Source: Verrucomicrobiota bacterium (GTDB taxonomy: Bacteria > Verrucomicrobiota > Verrucomicrobiia > Opitutales > Opitutaceae). From it: DNA of 46,574 nt. The stretch is taken from assembly GCA_030604905.1 (NCBI GenBank), contig JAUVVA010000017.1, positions 1 to 46,574 of the forward strand, read 5' to 3'. Shown one piece after another: positions 39,377-46,574 of the stretch; the stretch's first letter is position 1; each line of letters begins with the position of its first letter. The position numbers and the translations under genes were made by a program. Below the pieces are notes generated by a model. It had not been told where the DNA came from. It did not search any database and saw only the letters and a program-made list of their open reading frames with translations.

Positions 39377-40299
39377 AGATTCTCCTCACCGGCGCCTCCG
39401 GTCTTGTCGGCGGCGCCTTCGCCGAAAGCGCCTCGCGTCGCGGCCACCACGTGGTCGGCCTCGTGGGCCGCGCCGAGTTTTCCATCCCCGGTCTCGCGGA
39501 GAAGCGCTCGCTCGATCTCTCCGATCCGGCGGCGATCACCTCGCTCGCCCTCGAACTCTTCCCCGACGCGATCGTGAACTGCGCCGCGGTCTCCGAGCCC
39601 GCCCATTGCGAGGCCGATCCGGTGCGCTCGCAGCAGCTCAACGTCGTGCTGCCGGCCACGCTGGCGCGCCTCGCCCACCACCTGAGCGCGCGCCTCGTGC
39701 ACGTCTCCACCGAGCAGGTTTTCGCCGGCGACGCTCCGCCCTACGCGGTCAATTCCGACCCGCGTCCGCTCAATCTCTACGGCCGGCAAAAACTCGAGTC
39801 GGAGAAACAGGTCCACGCCGCGGCACCGGAGTTTGCCGTCACGCTGCGCGCCCCGCTGCTCACCGGCAACAGCCCCTCCGGCGCGCGCAGCCTGCACGAG
39901 CGCCTGCTGGCGGACTGGGCGGCCGGCAAGACGCCGCGCCTCTACCGCGACGAGATCCGCCAGCCCTGCACCGCGGGCAACCTCGCCGAGGCGATGTGCG
40001 AGCTGTGCGAGCGCCGCGATTTTAAGGGCGTCTTTCACTGGGCCGGGGCCGAGCCGCTCTCGCGCGTCGAGCTGGCCAGGCGCATCCGCGCACACTTCAA
40101 GCTCACGCCCGAGCAGGCGCCGATCAGCGAGGTGAACCGCGCCGACGATCCCTCCACCGCCCGCCGCGCGGCCAACCTCACGCTCGACTGCAAGCCCCTC
40201 GCCGGCTCGCTCAAGACCCCGCTCGAGACCTTCGACGCCCAGCTCGAGCAGCTCGTCGTGCCGCGGCCGGTGCGCGCCTGGTTCCTCGGCCTTGGCTGA
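39373..40299 (+). CDS. RmlD-like SDR sugar nucleotide reductase
   Basis: This 308-residue extended short-chain dehydrogenase shows the Rossmann loop TGASGLVGGAFAE near the N-terminus. It then has IVNCAAVSEPAHCEADP, RLVHVSTEQVFAGDAPPY, and the catalytic YGRQK (Tyr-x-x-x-Lys). It resembles dTDP-4-dehydrorhamnose reductase (RmlD/RfbD) and the related MAT2B group, so the reduced substrate is not certain. No rmlA, B or C genes lie near. The start overlaps the SixA stop. Downstream is a repeat region. Confidence 0.83.
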   Translation: MKILLTGASGLVGGAFAESASRRGHHVVGLVGRAEFSIPGLAEKRSLDLSDPAAITSLALELFPDAIVNCAAVSEPAHCEADPVRSQQLNVVLPATLARLAHHLSARLVHVSTEQVFAGDAPPYAVNSDPRPLNLYGRQKLESEKQVHAAAPEFAVTLRAPLLTGNSPSGARSLHERLLADWAAGKTPRLYRDEIRQPCTAGNLAEAMCELCERRDFKGVFHWAGAEPLSRVELARRIRAHFKLTPEQAPISEVNRADDPSTARRAANLTLDCKPLAGSLKTPLETFDAQLEQLVVPRPVRAWFLGLG

Positions 40300-40310
40300 A
40301 ACAGGAGATG

Positions 40311-40452
40311 TTCACCGCGGATTTCGCGGATGGGCGCGGATGCTCCTAACCAAAGGATTTTTGAACCACGGATCACACGGATTATCACGGATCGAAGCGC
40401 AGACCGACGAGCTCTGGTTTGAACACGTGTCCATCCCCCCGTGGTTCAAAAA
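40311..40452. repeat. CGCGGAT/ACGGAT repeat relic bounded by an inverted repeat
   Basis: CGCGGAT occurs at 40316-40322, 40325-40331 and 40335-40341, followed by ACGGATCACACGGATTATCACGGAT-type repeats to about 40391. TTTTTGAACCACGG (40358-40371) is the exact reverse complement of CCGTGGTTCAAAAA (40439-40452). The pair brackets about 67 bp. It fills the gap between the reductase and lipoate ligase genes. Confidence 0.8.
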
Positions 40453-40493
40453 ACAGCCGCGCCATCCGCGGCTAGACATTCAACGCTCTCGCG

Positions 40494-41240
40494 ATGCTTG
40501 ATCTCCTTCCCACGCGCAGCGACTCGGCGGCGGCCAATATGGCGGCGGATTTTCTGCTGCTCAAACGCTACCCCGCGCGCGAGCGGGCCCGCTTCCGCGC
40601 CTACGGCTGGCACCGGCCCGCCTTCAGTTTCGGCTACTCGCAAAAAATCGCCTGGGTGCGCTCCAGCCTCCCGCCCGATGTGCTCGCCGAGGCCGCGATC
40701 ACGCCCGAGCTGGTGCGGCGCCCGACCGGGGGCGGGCTCGTCGACCACCGCGACGACTGGACCTACGCCCTCGTCCTGCCGCGCGGCCACGCGCTCGAGG
40801 CCGCCCGCGCCCTCGACAGCTACCGGGCCGTGCACGCCGCCCTCGCCGAGGCCCTCCGCGCCTGCGGGCAGGAGGCCGCGCTGAAGGAGCGCTGCGAAAA
40901 ACCCGCCGAGGGCGAGGCCGGCTGCTCCGCCGCCGCCGGCCCGGGCGTGTGCTTCACCCGCCCCGAGCTCTTCGACGTCATCGAGCCCGCCGGCGGCCGC
41001 AAGATCGCCGGCGCCGCGCAAAAGCGGACCAAGGACGGCCTGCTCTTCCAGGGCTCGATCCTGCGCGCCGAGACGCCCTGTATCCGTGATTGGGATACCT
41101 TTCACGGGGCCTTCGTCGCCGCCCTCTCCGGCGCGCTCGGCCTGCCCGCGGAGAACAGGCCCTGGCCCGAGTTTCCGGAGGGCGAGGCGGAGGCGCTCAC
41201 CGAGCACTACGCCTCCTCCGAGTGGCGCGAGGCCCGGTAG
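40494..41240 (+). CDS. lipoate/biotin protein ligase family protein
   Basis: This 248-residue protein has the LplA/LipM fold for attaching lipoyl, octanoyl or biotin groups. The RRPTGGGLVDHRDDWTYALVLP block holds the family motif. Then KIAGAAQKRTKDGLLFQGSI provides the catalytic Lys, and CFTRPELFDVIEPAGGR precedes it. It may transfer lipoate, or an octanoyl group to GcvH or E2, to sustain lipoylation; the family cannot be resolved from this sequence alone. It stands in a plus-strand row but with a repeat-filled gap of 194 bp upstream. Confidence 0.82.
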   Translation: MLDLLPTRSDSAAANMAADFLLLKRYPARERARFRAYGWHRPAFSFGYSQKIAWVRSSLPPDVLAEAAITPELVRRPTGGGLVDHRDDWTYALVLPRGHALEAARALDSYRAVHAALAEALRACGQEAALKERCEKPAEGEAGCSAAAGPGVCFTRPELFDVIEPAGGRKIAGAAQKRTKDGLLFQGSILRAETPCIRDWDTFHGAFVAALSGALGLPAENRPWPEFPEGEAEALTEHYASSEWREAR

Positions 41241-41346
41241 CTTCCGGTCGCGGGGCTCGGGGATTTCCCCTTTTCTGCTTCACGCGCGGCGCGCCGGCCG
41301 CGGTGTCCTTGCCCCGGGCCCGGCGGCGGGCCTGTGGTGGGGGTGC

Positions 41347-43356
41347 ATGGCGCTCAAGAAAATCCGCTTCGTCTGGTCCACGCCTCCGCTCGCCGAGGGG
41401 CCCTGGCGGCTCGGGCTCTTCAATCTCCACCGCATCCCGCACCCGGCGCGTCCGGGCGGAAAGCCGGCCGCGGCGCTGCCGGCCTACTGGAAAAAGTATC
41501 TCCACCATGGGCTGCACGTGAGCGTGCGCGGCCTGCTGCTTTGGTCCGCGGCCGGCGCGGTGGCGGCCTGGTTTGCCGGCGCTGGCGTCTTGCTGCACCG
41601 CCTGGAGCGGGGCAACCCGCACAACCGCGTGGGCTACTTCGACCTCGCGCTGCCCACGCGCTGGAGCCAGCTCGACCGGCTGAGGGGGGAGGGCTTTGCG
41701 GCGCTGGGGAGGGAGGCGCTGGAGCGCGGGGAATTTATCAACGGCTTCGGGCTGCTACGTCTCGCGCTGGCCAAGAACCCCGCCGACCACGCGGTGCGCC
41801 TGGAGGTGGCGCGCCTCTACGCCGCGCTGCGGCTGCGCGCCCAGGCCGAGCAGCTGCTCCACGACGGGATCGACCACGGGTATCCGGGGCGCGACTACCT
41901 GGAGTTTGCGTTTCTGCTCGCCGCCGACGCGGACCGGCCGGAGGAGCGCGTGGCGCTGGTGCGGCGGGCGCGCGGCGCCTTTGACGCCTCGCCGGCCGGC
42001 GCGCGGGCCGCCGCGGACGCGGATTGGCTGGACCGAGAACTGGTCAAGGCCCTGCGCGCGGCGGATCGCGCCGACGAGGCGCTGGACTTGCTGAAGGAGG
42101 CCGTGCCGGAGGATCATCCTTTGCGGCGCGAGCACATGCTGCTCGGGCTGCTCGACGCCGGCCGGGCGGAGGAGGCGGTGGCGCAGGCCGAGGCCTGGGC
42201 GGCGGCCGCGCCGCGAGCGCCCGAGCCGTTGCGCCTCCTGGTGCGCGCGCAGCGCGAGCACGGCGACCACGCGGCGATGGACGCTGCGCTCGCGCGGCTG
42301 CGCGCGCTCGACCCCGCGCGGCCGGAGATCCTGTTGTTTGTTTACGCCCAGCAGCACCTGGCCGGTCGTGGTGAGGCGGCGCGGGCGGCGATCGACGACT
42401 TCGTGCTGCGTCACGGGGCCTCGCCCGCCGCCTACACGGCGGCCGCGGCCTTCGTGCTCGAACTGGGCGACGCCGACACATTGGCGCGCATCGAGCGGGA
42501 GCTGCGCGAGCGCGGGCTCTCGCCCCGGCCGGTGCACTGGGCGCGCCTGCAGATGGCGCTCGGCGCGCGAGACTGGTCGGCGCTGCTCCGCGAGGTGGAC
42601 GCGGTGCGGGCCTCTCCGGGACCCGAACTCAACGAGACGCAACGCGCCTGGCTCGAGACCACCGCGCGGCTGGCGCGGGCCTGCCTCGACGGCGGCTCGG
42701 GCGTGCAGGCGGCGCTGGTGGAGATCGTCACCGATCGCCCTGGCACCCTGCGGCTTTACCGCATCGTGCTCGAGGCCTTGCTCGAGGCGGAGCGGCCCGC
42801 CACGGCGCGCCAGATCCTCACCCTGGCCGAGGGGCCTTATCAAAACGCGCGGAGCATCGTGGCGCTACGCGCGCGGGTGGAGGCGGCCGTGGCGGCGGCT
42901 GCGCCCGAGCCGGAGACGGCGCGGCCGGAGACGCCCGCCGAGCTGGCCTCGCTCGAGGCCTTGGTGGCGGGGTTTCAGGCGCGTTTGCGCGGAGGGGACA
43001 CGGAGGGCGCGCTCGGGCTGCTCGCGGCGGCGAGGCGCGCGCGTCCGGTTTGGTTGGTCGCGGCCGAGGGCACGATGGAGGCGCTCGAGCTGCCGTTGCG
43101 GGCGCGGGGCGACGATCCGCTGCGCCTGCAGTTTTTGGCGCGGGCCGCGCTGGTGCGGGATCGCGAGGCGCCGGCGCGGCTCCTGGCCTTGGCGCGGACG
43201 ATCGACGCCGAGGCGGCGCAGCACCGCGCGCATGCGGTGTTGTTGGTCAAGGAAGTCATCCGCCATCTGCCGGACCACGGGCCGGCGCTGGCCTTGCTCG
43301 CCGATTGGGAGCCGCGGGTGCCGCAGGGATTGGTCGATGCCGGGGCGGGGTTTTGA
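41347..43356 (+). CDS. TPR-rich protein with N-terminal membrane helix
   Basis: This 669-residue protein has one likely transmembrane helix at about residues 57-80 (LLLWSAAGAVAAWFAGAGVLL) after a basic cytosolic head. The rest is Ala-rich paired helices with TPR rhythm, e.g. GFGLLRLALAKNPADHAVRLEVARLYAALRLRAQAEQLL and LLGLLDAGRAEEAVAQAEAWAAAAPRAPEPLRLLVRAQRE. Such proteins act as scaffolds; no enzymatic domain is visible. The start at ATG 41347 follows a GTGGGGGTG stretch 8-10 bp upstream. It converges with the next minus-strand gene over a repeat-containing gap. Its partners are unknown. Confidence 0.82.
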   Translation: MALKKIRFVWSTPPLAEGPWRLGLFNLHRIPHPARPGGKPAAALPAYWKKYLHHGLHVSVRGLLLWSAAGAVAAWFAGAGVLLHRLERGNPHNRVGYFDLALPTRWSQLDRLRGEGFAALGREALERGEFINGFGLLRLALAKNPADHAVRLEVARLYAALRLRAQAEQLLHDGIDHGYPGRDYLEFAFLLAADADRPEERVALVRRARGAFDASPAGARAAADADWLDRELVKALRAADRADEALDLLKEAVPEDHPLRREHMLLGLLDAGRAEEAVAQAEAWAAAAPRAPEPLRLLVRAQREHGDHAAMDAALARLRALDPARPEILLFVYAQQHLAGRGEAARAAIDDFVLRHGASPAAYTAAAAFVLELGDADTLARIERELRERGLSPRPVHWARLQMALGARDWSALLREVDAVRASPGPELNETQRAWLETTARLARACLDGGSGVQAALVEIVTDRPGTLRLYRIVLEALLEAERPATARQILTLAEGPYQNARSIVALRARVEAAVAAAAPEPETARPETPAELASLEALVAGFQARLRGGDTEGALGLLAAARRARPVWLVAAEGTMEALELPLRARGDDPLRLQFLARAALVRDREAPARLLALARTIDAEAAQHRAHAVLLVKEVIRHLPDHGPALALLADWEPRVPQGLVDAGAGF

Positions 43357-43389
43357 CGCGGGCCCGGCGAAGGGAGGGCGGAGGGGGCG

Positions 43390-43427
43390 GGACACGGAGG
43401 GCACGGAGCCCGGACACGGAGAGCACC
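43390..43427. repeat. GGACACGGAG direct repeat in the gap after the TPR gene
   Basis: GGACACGGAG occurs at 43390-43399 and again at 43412-43421, with related GGCACGGAG between. A short stretch GGGCACGCCCTCGTGCCC follows at 43460-43478 and could form a hairpin. These look like an intergenic repeat relic at the convergent gene ends. Confidence 0.6.
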
Positions 43428-43498
43428 GAGGACCCATCCGGCGGCTGCCGTGGACGGAGCGGGCACGCCCTCGTGCCCCTCGCTTCCAAGGGATTTGA

Positions 43499-44797
43499 TC
43501 AGGGATGGGTCAGGCGGGCGAGGAGCGCGACGCGGGTGTCGTGGGTTTCCCAATACCGCTTGGCCAGGCTGTTGTAGCCCGGAAGGCCCAAGCCGATAAG
43601 GACCCTGCCCACCATGTTCTTCCCCAACATGAGGGGAGGATTGGATGTGACGGCTTCGCCCGCTTGGTCGATGGTTTCGAGATCACGCCGGGCCGCCGCC
43701 TCGGCCAATGCGTGCAGGAGGTCACCGAGTTGGTTGATCGTGGCCTTGGGGTTGAAAAGGGGCCGAAAGGGGAGCTCGTGGTCAGAGAGACCGAGGTCGC
43801 GGCTGGAAAGGGATCTTTGCCCGTAGGCCGTGAGCACGCGAGCGGTCAGGGCGTATTCGCAGAGCAGGAGCAGACGCGCGCCCTCGGCGGCGTCTTGGTG
43901 CGGGGCGAGGGCCGCGGCGAGGCGGGCGCGGGTCGTGTCGTCTTCCAGCGGGCCTTGGTCGAGAACGAAGGTGAGCGCGGAGAGGGTTTGGCTATGAAGC
44001 AGGATCGCGGTCATGCGGCGCACGAGGGTGCGTGCGTCGGCTTCGAGGCGGTCGCCAGTGATGAGCACGGGGAGCAGGATCTCGACGGCCTCGTCTCGAC
44101 GACCTTCGAGGGCGAGGAGCGAGGCATGCGCGGCGGCCGCGCGAGCCACGGCGCGAAGCGCGCGGGTGTCGGGCAGGGGATCGGAGAAGTTTTCGGCCAG
44201 ATCGCCGAGGCGGGGAGCGGCGGCGAGTTCGTCGATCCAGACGCGGAGGGGAGCGAGTTCTTCCCAGTGGGATCGGAGTGTCTCGCCGTGGGTGCTGAGG
44301 AAGGTTTGCCAGTTTTCGCGGTCCGAGGCTTGGGAGGAGAGGGTGGGGAAGCGAAGGGACAAGTGCGGCACCGTGTCGTGCAGCGAGTCGGGGGCGTGAC
44401 GGCTGTAGCGCAGGGTGAGGGCGTGGGTGGCGGCGGCCTCGGGGAAGTCGGAGCGCAGGCGCGGGTCGTCGAGGTCGTGGACGAGGGTGGCGTCGTCGCG
44501 CGTCACCCAGATGCCGAAGAGGGCAAGGCTGGCGGCGAAGGCCAGCCAGGGCGCGGCGCGGTGGCGGGCGGGGCGCAGGCGGGTGTAGAGCAGGCAGGCA
44601 GGGCCGGCGAGGAGGCCGAGCGCGAGGAGGGCGCGGAGCGGCGAAGGGGCGGAGCGCGGGGTGGGGTGGACGAGGTAGTCGTAGGCGAAGACGGCGAGGA
44701 CGAGCAGGCAGCCGGTGGCGAGGAGAGCGCCGAACACGCGCCGAAAAAGGCGCAGGCGCGAGGACCGGGGCGGAGCGGGGGAGTCGGGGGCGGGCAT
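43499..44797 (-). CDS. hypothetical membrane protein
   Basis: I do not recognise this 432-residue protein. From ATG 44795-44797 it has a basic start and two or three hydrophobic helices (FGALLATGCLLVLAVFAYDYLV, ALLALGLLAGPACLLYTRL and WLAFAASLALFGIWV). A helical, mostly soluble part follows with ENWQTFLSTHGETL, LALEGRRDEAVEILLPVLITGDRLEADA and SRDLGLSDHELPFRPLFNPKATINQLGDLLHALAE. The repeated helix pattern suggests an all-alpha C-domain outside the membrane. A GTG at 44842 would add 15 residues. It is divergent from the lipoprotein gene and converges with the TPR gene. Confidence 0.72.
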   Translation of the reverse strand: MPAPDSPAPPRSSRLRLFRRVFGALLATGCLLVLAVFAYDYLVHPTPRSAPSPLRALLALGLLAGPACLLYTRLRPARHRAAPWLAFAASLALFGIWVTRDDATLVHDLDDPRLRSDFPEAAATHALTLRYSRHAPDSLHDTVPHLSLRFPTLSSQASDRENWQTFLSTHGETLRSHWEELAPLRVWIDELAAAPRLGDLAENFSDPLPDTRALRAVARAAAAHASLLALEGRRDEAVEILLPVLITGDRLEADARTLVRRMTAILLHSQTLSALTFVLDQGPLEDDTTRARLAAALAPHQDAAEGARLLLLCEYALTARVLTAYGQRSLSSRDLGLSDHELPFRPLFNPKATINQLGDLLHALAEAAARRDLETIDQAGEAVTSNPPLMLGKNMVGRVLIGLGLPGYNSLAKRYWETHDTRVALLARLTHP

Positions 44798-44921
44798 GGA
44801 GAGATGCCGGAGCCGGGGGCTGCGGTGGAGGGAGTTGCACACGAAGGGTGAAAAAAGTCAGGGCTGGAATCGGGGCGGGATCGGGTGGCGCGAAGGGAGC
44901 TTTGGGTGTAGGCTCGGCGCG

Positions 44922-45344
44922 ATGAAAACACGGACGATGCTTGCGACGGTGGTGGTGGCGGGGGCTTTGCTGGCGGCGGGTTGTCAATCGACGCCGCAGC
45001 GGCGGATCGCGCAGAACGAGGCGGCTTTCGCGGCGATGAGCCCGGAGGCGCAGGCGGCGATCCGGGAGGGTCGGGTGGAGATCGGCTTCACGCCGGAGCA
45101 GGTGGAGATGGCGCGCGGCCGGCCGGCGCGGGTGGTGCGGCGCACGACGGCGCAGGGCGAGGGGCAATCCTGGATTTATGAGGGTCGCGGTTCACGGCTG
45201 GGCCTCGGCCTTGGTGTGGGCGGCGGCAGCGGCGGGGTGGGGGGCGGCGTCGGCGTGAGCACGGGCGGCCGCGCGCCCACGGTCTCGTTTGTGGTCCATT
45301 TCACCGGCGGCGTGGTGTCGTCGGTGGAGGATTACGGGCGCTGA
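44922..45344 (+). CDS. small glycine-rich lipoprotein
   Basis: This 140-residue protein starts at ATG 44922 with a lipoprotein signal ending in the lipobox LLAAGC near residue 21. A short helical part follows (NEAAFAAMSPEAQAAIREGRVEIGFTPEQVEMARG), then RVVRRTTAQGEGQSWIYEG and a 25-residue Gly/Val/Ser tract (LGLGLGVGGGSGGVGGGVGV), and ends with VSFVVHFTGGVVSSVEDYGR. The FTPEQVEMARGRP and WIYEG parts resemble the SmpA/OmlA-like lipoprotein layout, but I make no assignment. It should be in the cell envelope. Confidence 0.8.
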   Translation: MKTRTMLATVVVAGALLAAGCQSTPQRRIAQNEAAFAAMSPEAQAAIREGRVEIGFTPEQVEMARGRPARVVRRTTAQGEGQSWIYEGRGSRLGLGLGVGGGSGGVGGGVGVSTGGRAPTVSFVVHFTGGVVSSVEDYGR

Positions 45345-45471
45345 TCCCGGGGCCGAGCGCGAGGCGGCCGCGTGAGTAGCGCGCCGCGTAGTGGCTGAAG
45401 GAGCGGGCGTGACCTCACGCCCGTTCACTCGGTCGCTTTGTCTCGGGCGCGAAGGATCGAGGAGCGAACAT

Positions 45472-45546
45472 GGGCGGGACGCCCAGGCCACGCGTCGGAT
45501 CCACGGGCGGGACGCCCGTGCCACGCCGGACGGCGCGACGCCCGTG
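45472..45546. repeat. GGGCGGGACGCCC repeat relic, three units
   Basis: Near-identical units GGGCGGGACGCCC (45472-45484), CGGGCGGGACGCCCG (45504-45518) and CGCGACGCCCGTG (45534-45546) lie about 30 bp apart. Each is partly palindromic. In one frame they read as GRDARAT-like peptides, a known spurious coding pattern in Planctomycetes and Verrucomicrobia genomes. It is not a gene. The wider gap 45345-45619 otherwise has no gene. Confidence 0.8.
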
Positions 45547-45560
45547 TCCCCAAAAGCAAA

Positions 45561-45586
45561 GCGGCGGTCGCTTGCGCGACCGCCGC
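45561..45586 (-). terminator. intrinsic terminator of the CsbD-like gene
   Basis: GCGGCGGTCGC (45561-45571) pairs perfectly with GCGACCGCCGC (45576-45586) around a TTGC loop. On the minus strand the stem is followed by TTTGCTTTTGG. It lies 33 bp after the CsbD-like stop. Confidence 0.85.
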
Positions 45587-45619
45587 CAGGAAGAACAGGC
45601 GCGGGGCCTGTCGCTTGGA

Positions 45620-45799
45620 TTACTTGCCGAAGACTTTCTTCACTTCGCCCGTCTTGCGCTGGACCTTGCCTTCGGCTTGGTCCGCGCGGCCTTCGTCGCG
45701 AAGCTCGGGGTTGTCGAAGGCTTTGCCGGCGCCTTCCTTCACTTTTCCTTTGAGGTCTTTGCCGTGGCCGGCGGCGCGATCTTGGGTGCTCGTATTCAT
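45620..45799 (-). CDS. CsbD-like small stress protein
   Basis: This is a 59-residue protein: MNTSTQDRAAGHGKDLKGKV, then KEGAGKAFDNPELRDEGRAD, then a charged C-terminus QAEGKVQRKTGEVKKVFGK. The K-G-K-x-K-E-x-x-G-K and AEGKVQ pattern is the CsbD family, which is small, charged and induced by general stress in several bacteria; its function is unknown. The start at ATG 45797-45799 has a good AGGAG site nine bases upstream (read on the minus strand). It is a single-gene unit ended by its own hairpin. Confidence 0.93.
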   Translation of the reverse strand: MNTSTQDRAAGHGKDLKGKVKEGAGKAFDNPELRDEGRADQAEGKVQRKTGEVKKVFGK

Positions 45800-45969
45800 G
45801 ATGATGTGCTCCTGAATTGAGGGTTATCGATTTCTCGCTGGCTACACGGAGACCGGGGGCGGGCGGGCCGCGTTCCGACCGGAATGCTGCAGCTTCAAGG
45901 GAACCGGGCATCGGGCGGCGGGCCGTGCTCCCGTGGGGGCTCGCCCGGGGCGGCACGCGAACAACAAAA

Positions 45970-45998
45970 CGCCCGCGGGCCGGTGGGCGCCGCGGGCG
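45970..45998 (-). terminator. intrinsic terminator after sucD
   Basis: CGCCCGCGG (45970-45978) and CCGCGGGCG (45990-45998) form a 9-bp stem with an 11-nt loop. On the minus strand it is followed by TTTTGTTGTT. It lies 43 bp after the sucD stop. Confidence 0.85.
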
Positions 45999-46041
45999 AA
46001 GGAGTGAGGAGCGGAAAACGCGTCGCGCGGTGCAGGCCGGA

Positions 46042-46574
46042 TCAGGCGAGCGAGACGCCGCGGGCTTGGGCGGCGCGGAGGAGGGCGTCGGCCATGTCGG
46101 TGGGCGTGGCGGCGACCTCGATGCCGCACTCCTTGAAGACGGCGATCTTGGCGGCGGCGGTGTCCTCGGCTCCGCCGACGATGGCGCCGGCGTGGCCCAT
46201 GCGGCGACCGGCGGGGGCGGTGGCGCCGGCGATAAAGCCGGCCACGGGCTTCTTGCAGTTTTCCTTGATCCAGCGCGCGGCCTCGACCTCGGCGCTGCCG
46301 CCGATCTCGCCGATGAGGATGATGCCCTTGGTGTCGGGGTCCTCGTTGAAGAGCTTGATGATGTCGAGGTGGCTGGTGCCGTTGACGGGGTCGCCGCCGA
46401 TGCCGACGGAGGTCGACTGGCCGAGGCCCTTGGAGGTGATCTGGAAAACGGCCTCGTAGGTGAGGGTGCCGGAGCGGGAGACGATGCCGACATGGCCCTT
46501 CTTGTGGATGTAGCCGGGGGCGATGCCGATGCGGCAGCCGCCCTTGGAGCCCTCGCCGGTGCCGGGGGTGACGA
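46042..46574 (-). CDS. sucD: succinyl-CoA synthetase alpha subunit, 5' part outside window
   Basis: SucD carries the phosphohistidine and binds CoA in the TCA-cycle ATP/GTP-forming step. The C-terminal 176 residues are visible and the reading frame continues past the window end. Signatures are [87 protein letters not shown] with the active-site His, and [25 protein letters not shown]. The stop is at 46042-46044 and a terminator follows. sucC is expected beyond the window end. Confidence 0.96.
   Translation of the reverse strand, partial: VTPGTGEGSKGGCRIGIAPGYIHKKGHVGIVSRSGTLTYEAVFQITSKGLGQSTSVGIGGDPVNGTSHLDIIKLFNEDPDTKGIILIGEIGGSAEVEAARWIKENCKKPVAGFIAGATAPAGRRMGHAGAIVGGAEDTAAAKIAVFKECGIEVAATPTDMADALLRAAQARGVSLA

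Noticed and set aside
40358..40452. Insertion sequence
   Set aside because: The inverted arms bracket only 67 bp with no transposase or clear target duplication.
45391..45820. Three plus-strand frames with GRDARAT-type peptides
   Set aside because: They translate the GGGCGGGACGCCC repeat; the CsbD-like gene is on the other strand.

Overview
The window is high-GC (about 70 %) bacterial chromosome from a Gram-negative organism. The combination of a PEP-CTERM/autotransporter-repeat surface protein, FecA-like outer-membrane receptors, a lone heme-sensing chemotaxis receptor, Verrucomicrobia-type intergenic repeat relics and a mixture of core and stress genes best fits an Opitutaceae-like member of Verrucomicrobiota. 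That placement is inferred from protein style and repeats, not from a phylogeny. I see no rRNA, tRNA, CRISPR array, prophage or transposase.

Layout. 1-8.5 kb: 3' part of a sigma-70 family factor gene (cut by the window edge), a peptide-binding lipoprotein, a voltage-gated K+ channel, a tail-anchored DUF3857/transglutaminase protein, then ispF, ispD and pyrF. 8.6-13.6 kb: twin hairpins and two TonB-dependent receptors behind a cluster of GAGAC/GTCTC boxes that looks like an operator. 13.9-17.9 kb: aroB, an unknown protein with a nuclease-like core, a chemotaxis receptor with a c-type heme motif and a small heat-shock protein. 18.4-22.05 kb: a tightly packed plus-strand run of hslO, pnuC, a NadR-type ribosylnicotinamide kinase, an antitoxin/Doc-like toxin pair and tcdA, four of its five junctions being stop/start overlaps. 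22-25.7 kb: tatD and two tandem PilT-type ATPases.

25.7-30 kb: a minus-strand stress cluster (manganese catalase, SPW-repeat membrane protein, YciF-like DUF892 protein, small membrane protein) with terminator-like hairpins between genes, a 516-bp gene-free gap rich in inverted repeats, and a CrtI-like FAD oxidoreductase. 30.2-35.8 kb: a PEP-CTERM surface protein with a base-composition break, an inositol-phosphatase-family enzyme, and a two-gene signalling pair (HDOD protein plus receiver-histidine kinase). 35.8-46.6 kb: an M20 peptidase, a DUF2071 protein, pdxH, sixA, an RmlD-like reductase, a lipoate/biotin ligase-family protein, a TPR protein, an unknown membrane protein, a glycine-rich lipoprotein, a 59-residue CsbD-like protein, and the 3' part of sucD.

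The genes work mostly as small independent units. The plausible functional groupings are isoprenoid precursor synthesis (ispD-ispF), iron or siderophore uptake (the receptor pair), NAD precursor salvage coupled to a redox chaperone (hslO-pnuC-kinase), oxidative/general stress (manganese catalase cluster, CsbD, Hsp20), and sensory signalling (heme receptor, HDOD/receiver-kinase pair). Many intergenic gaps carry relics of different short repeats, each of its own sequence family.
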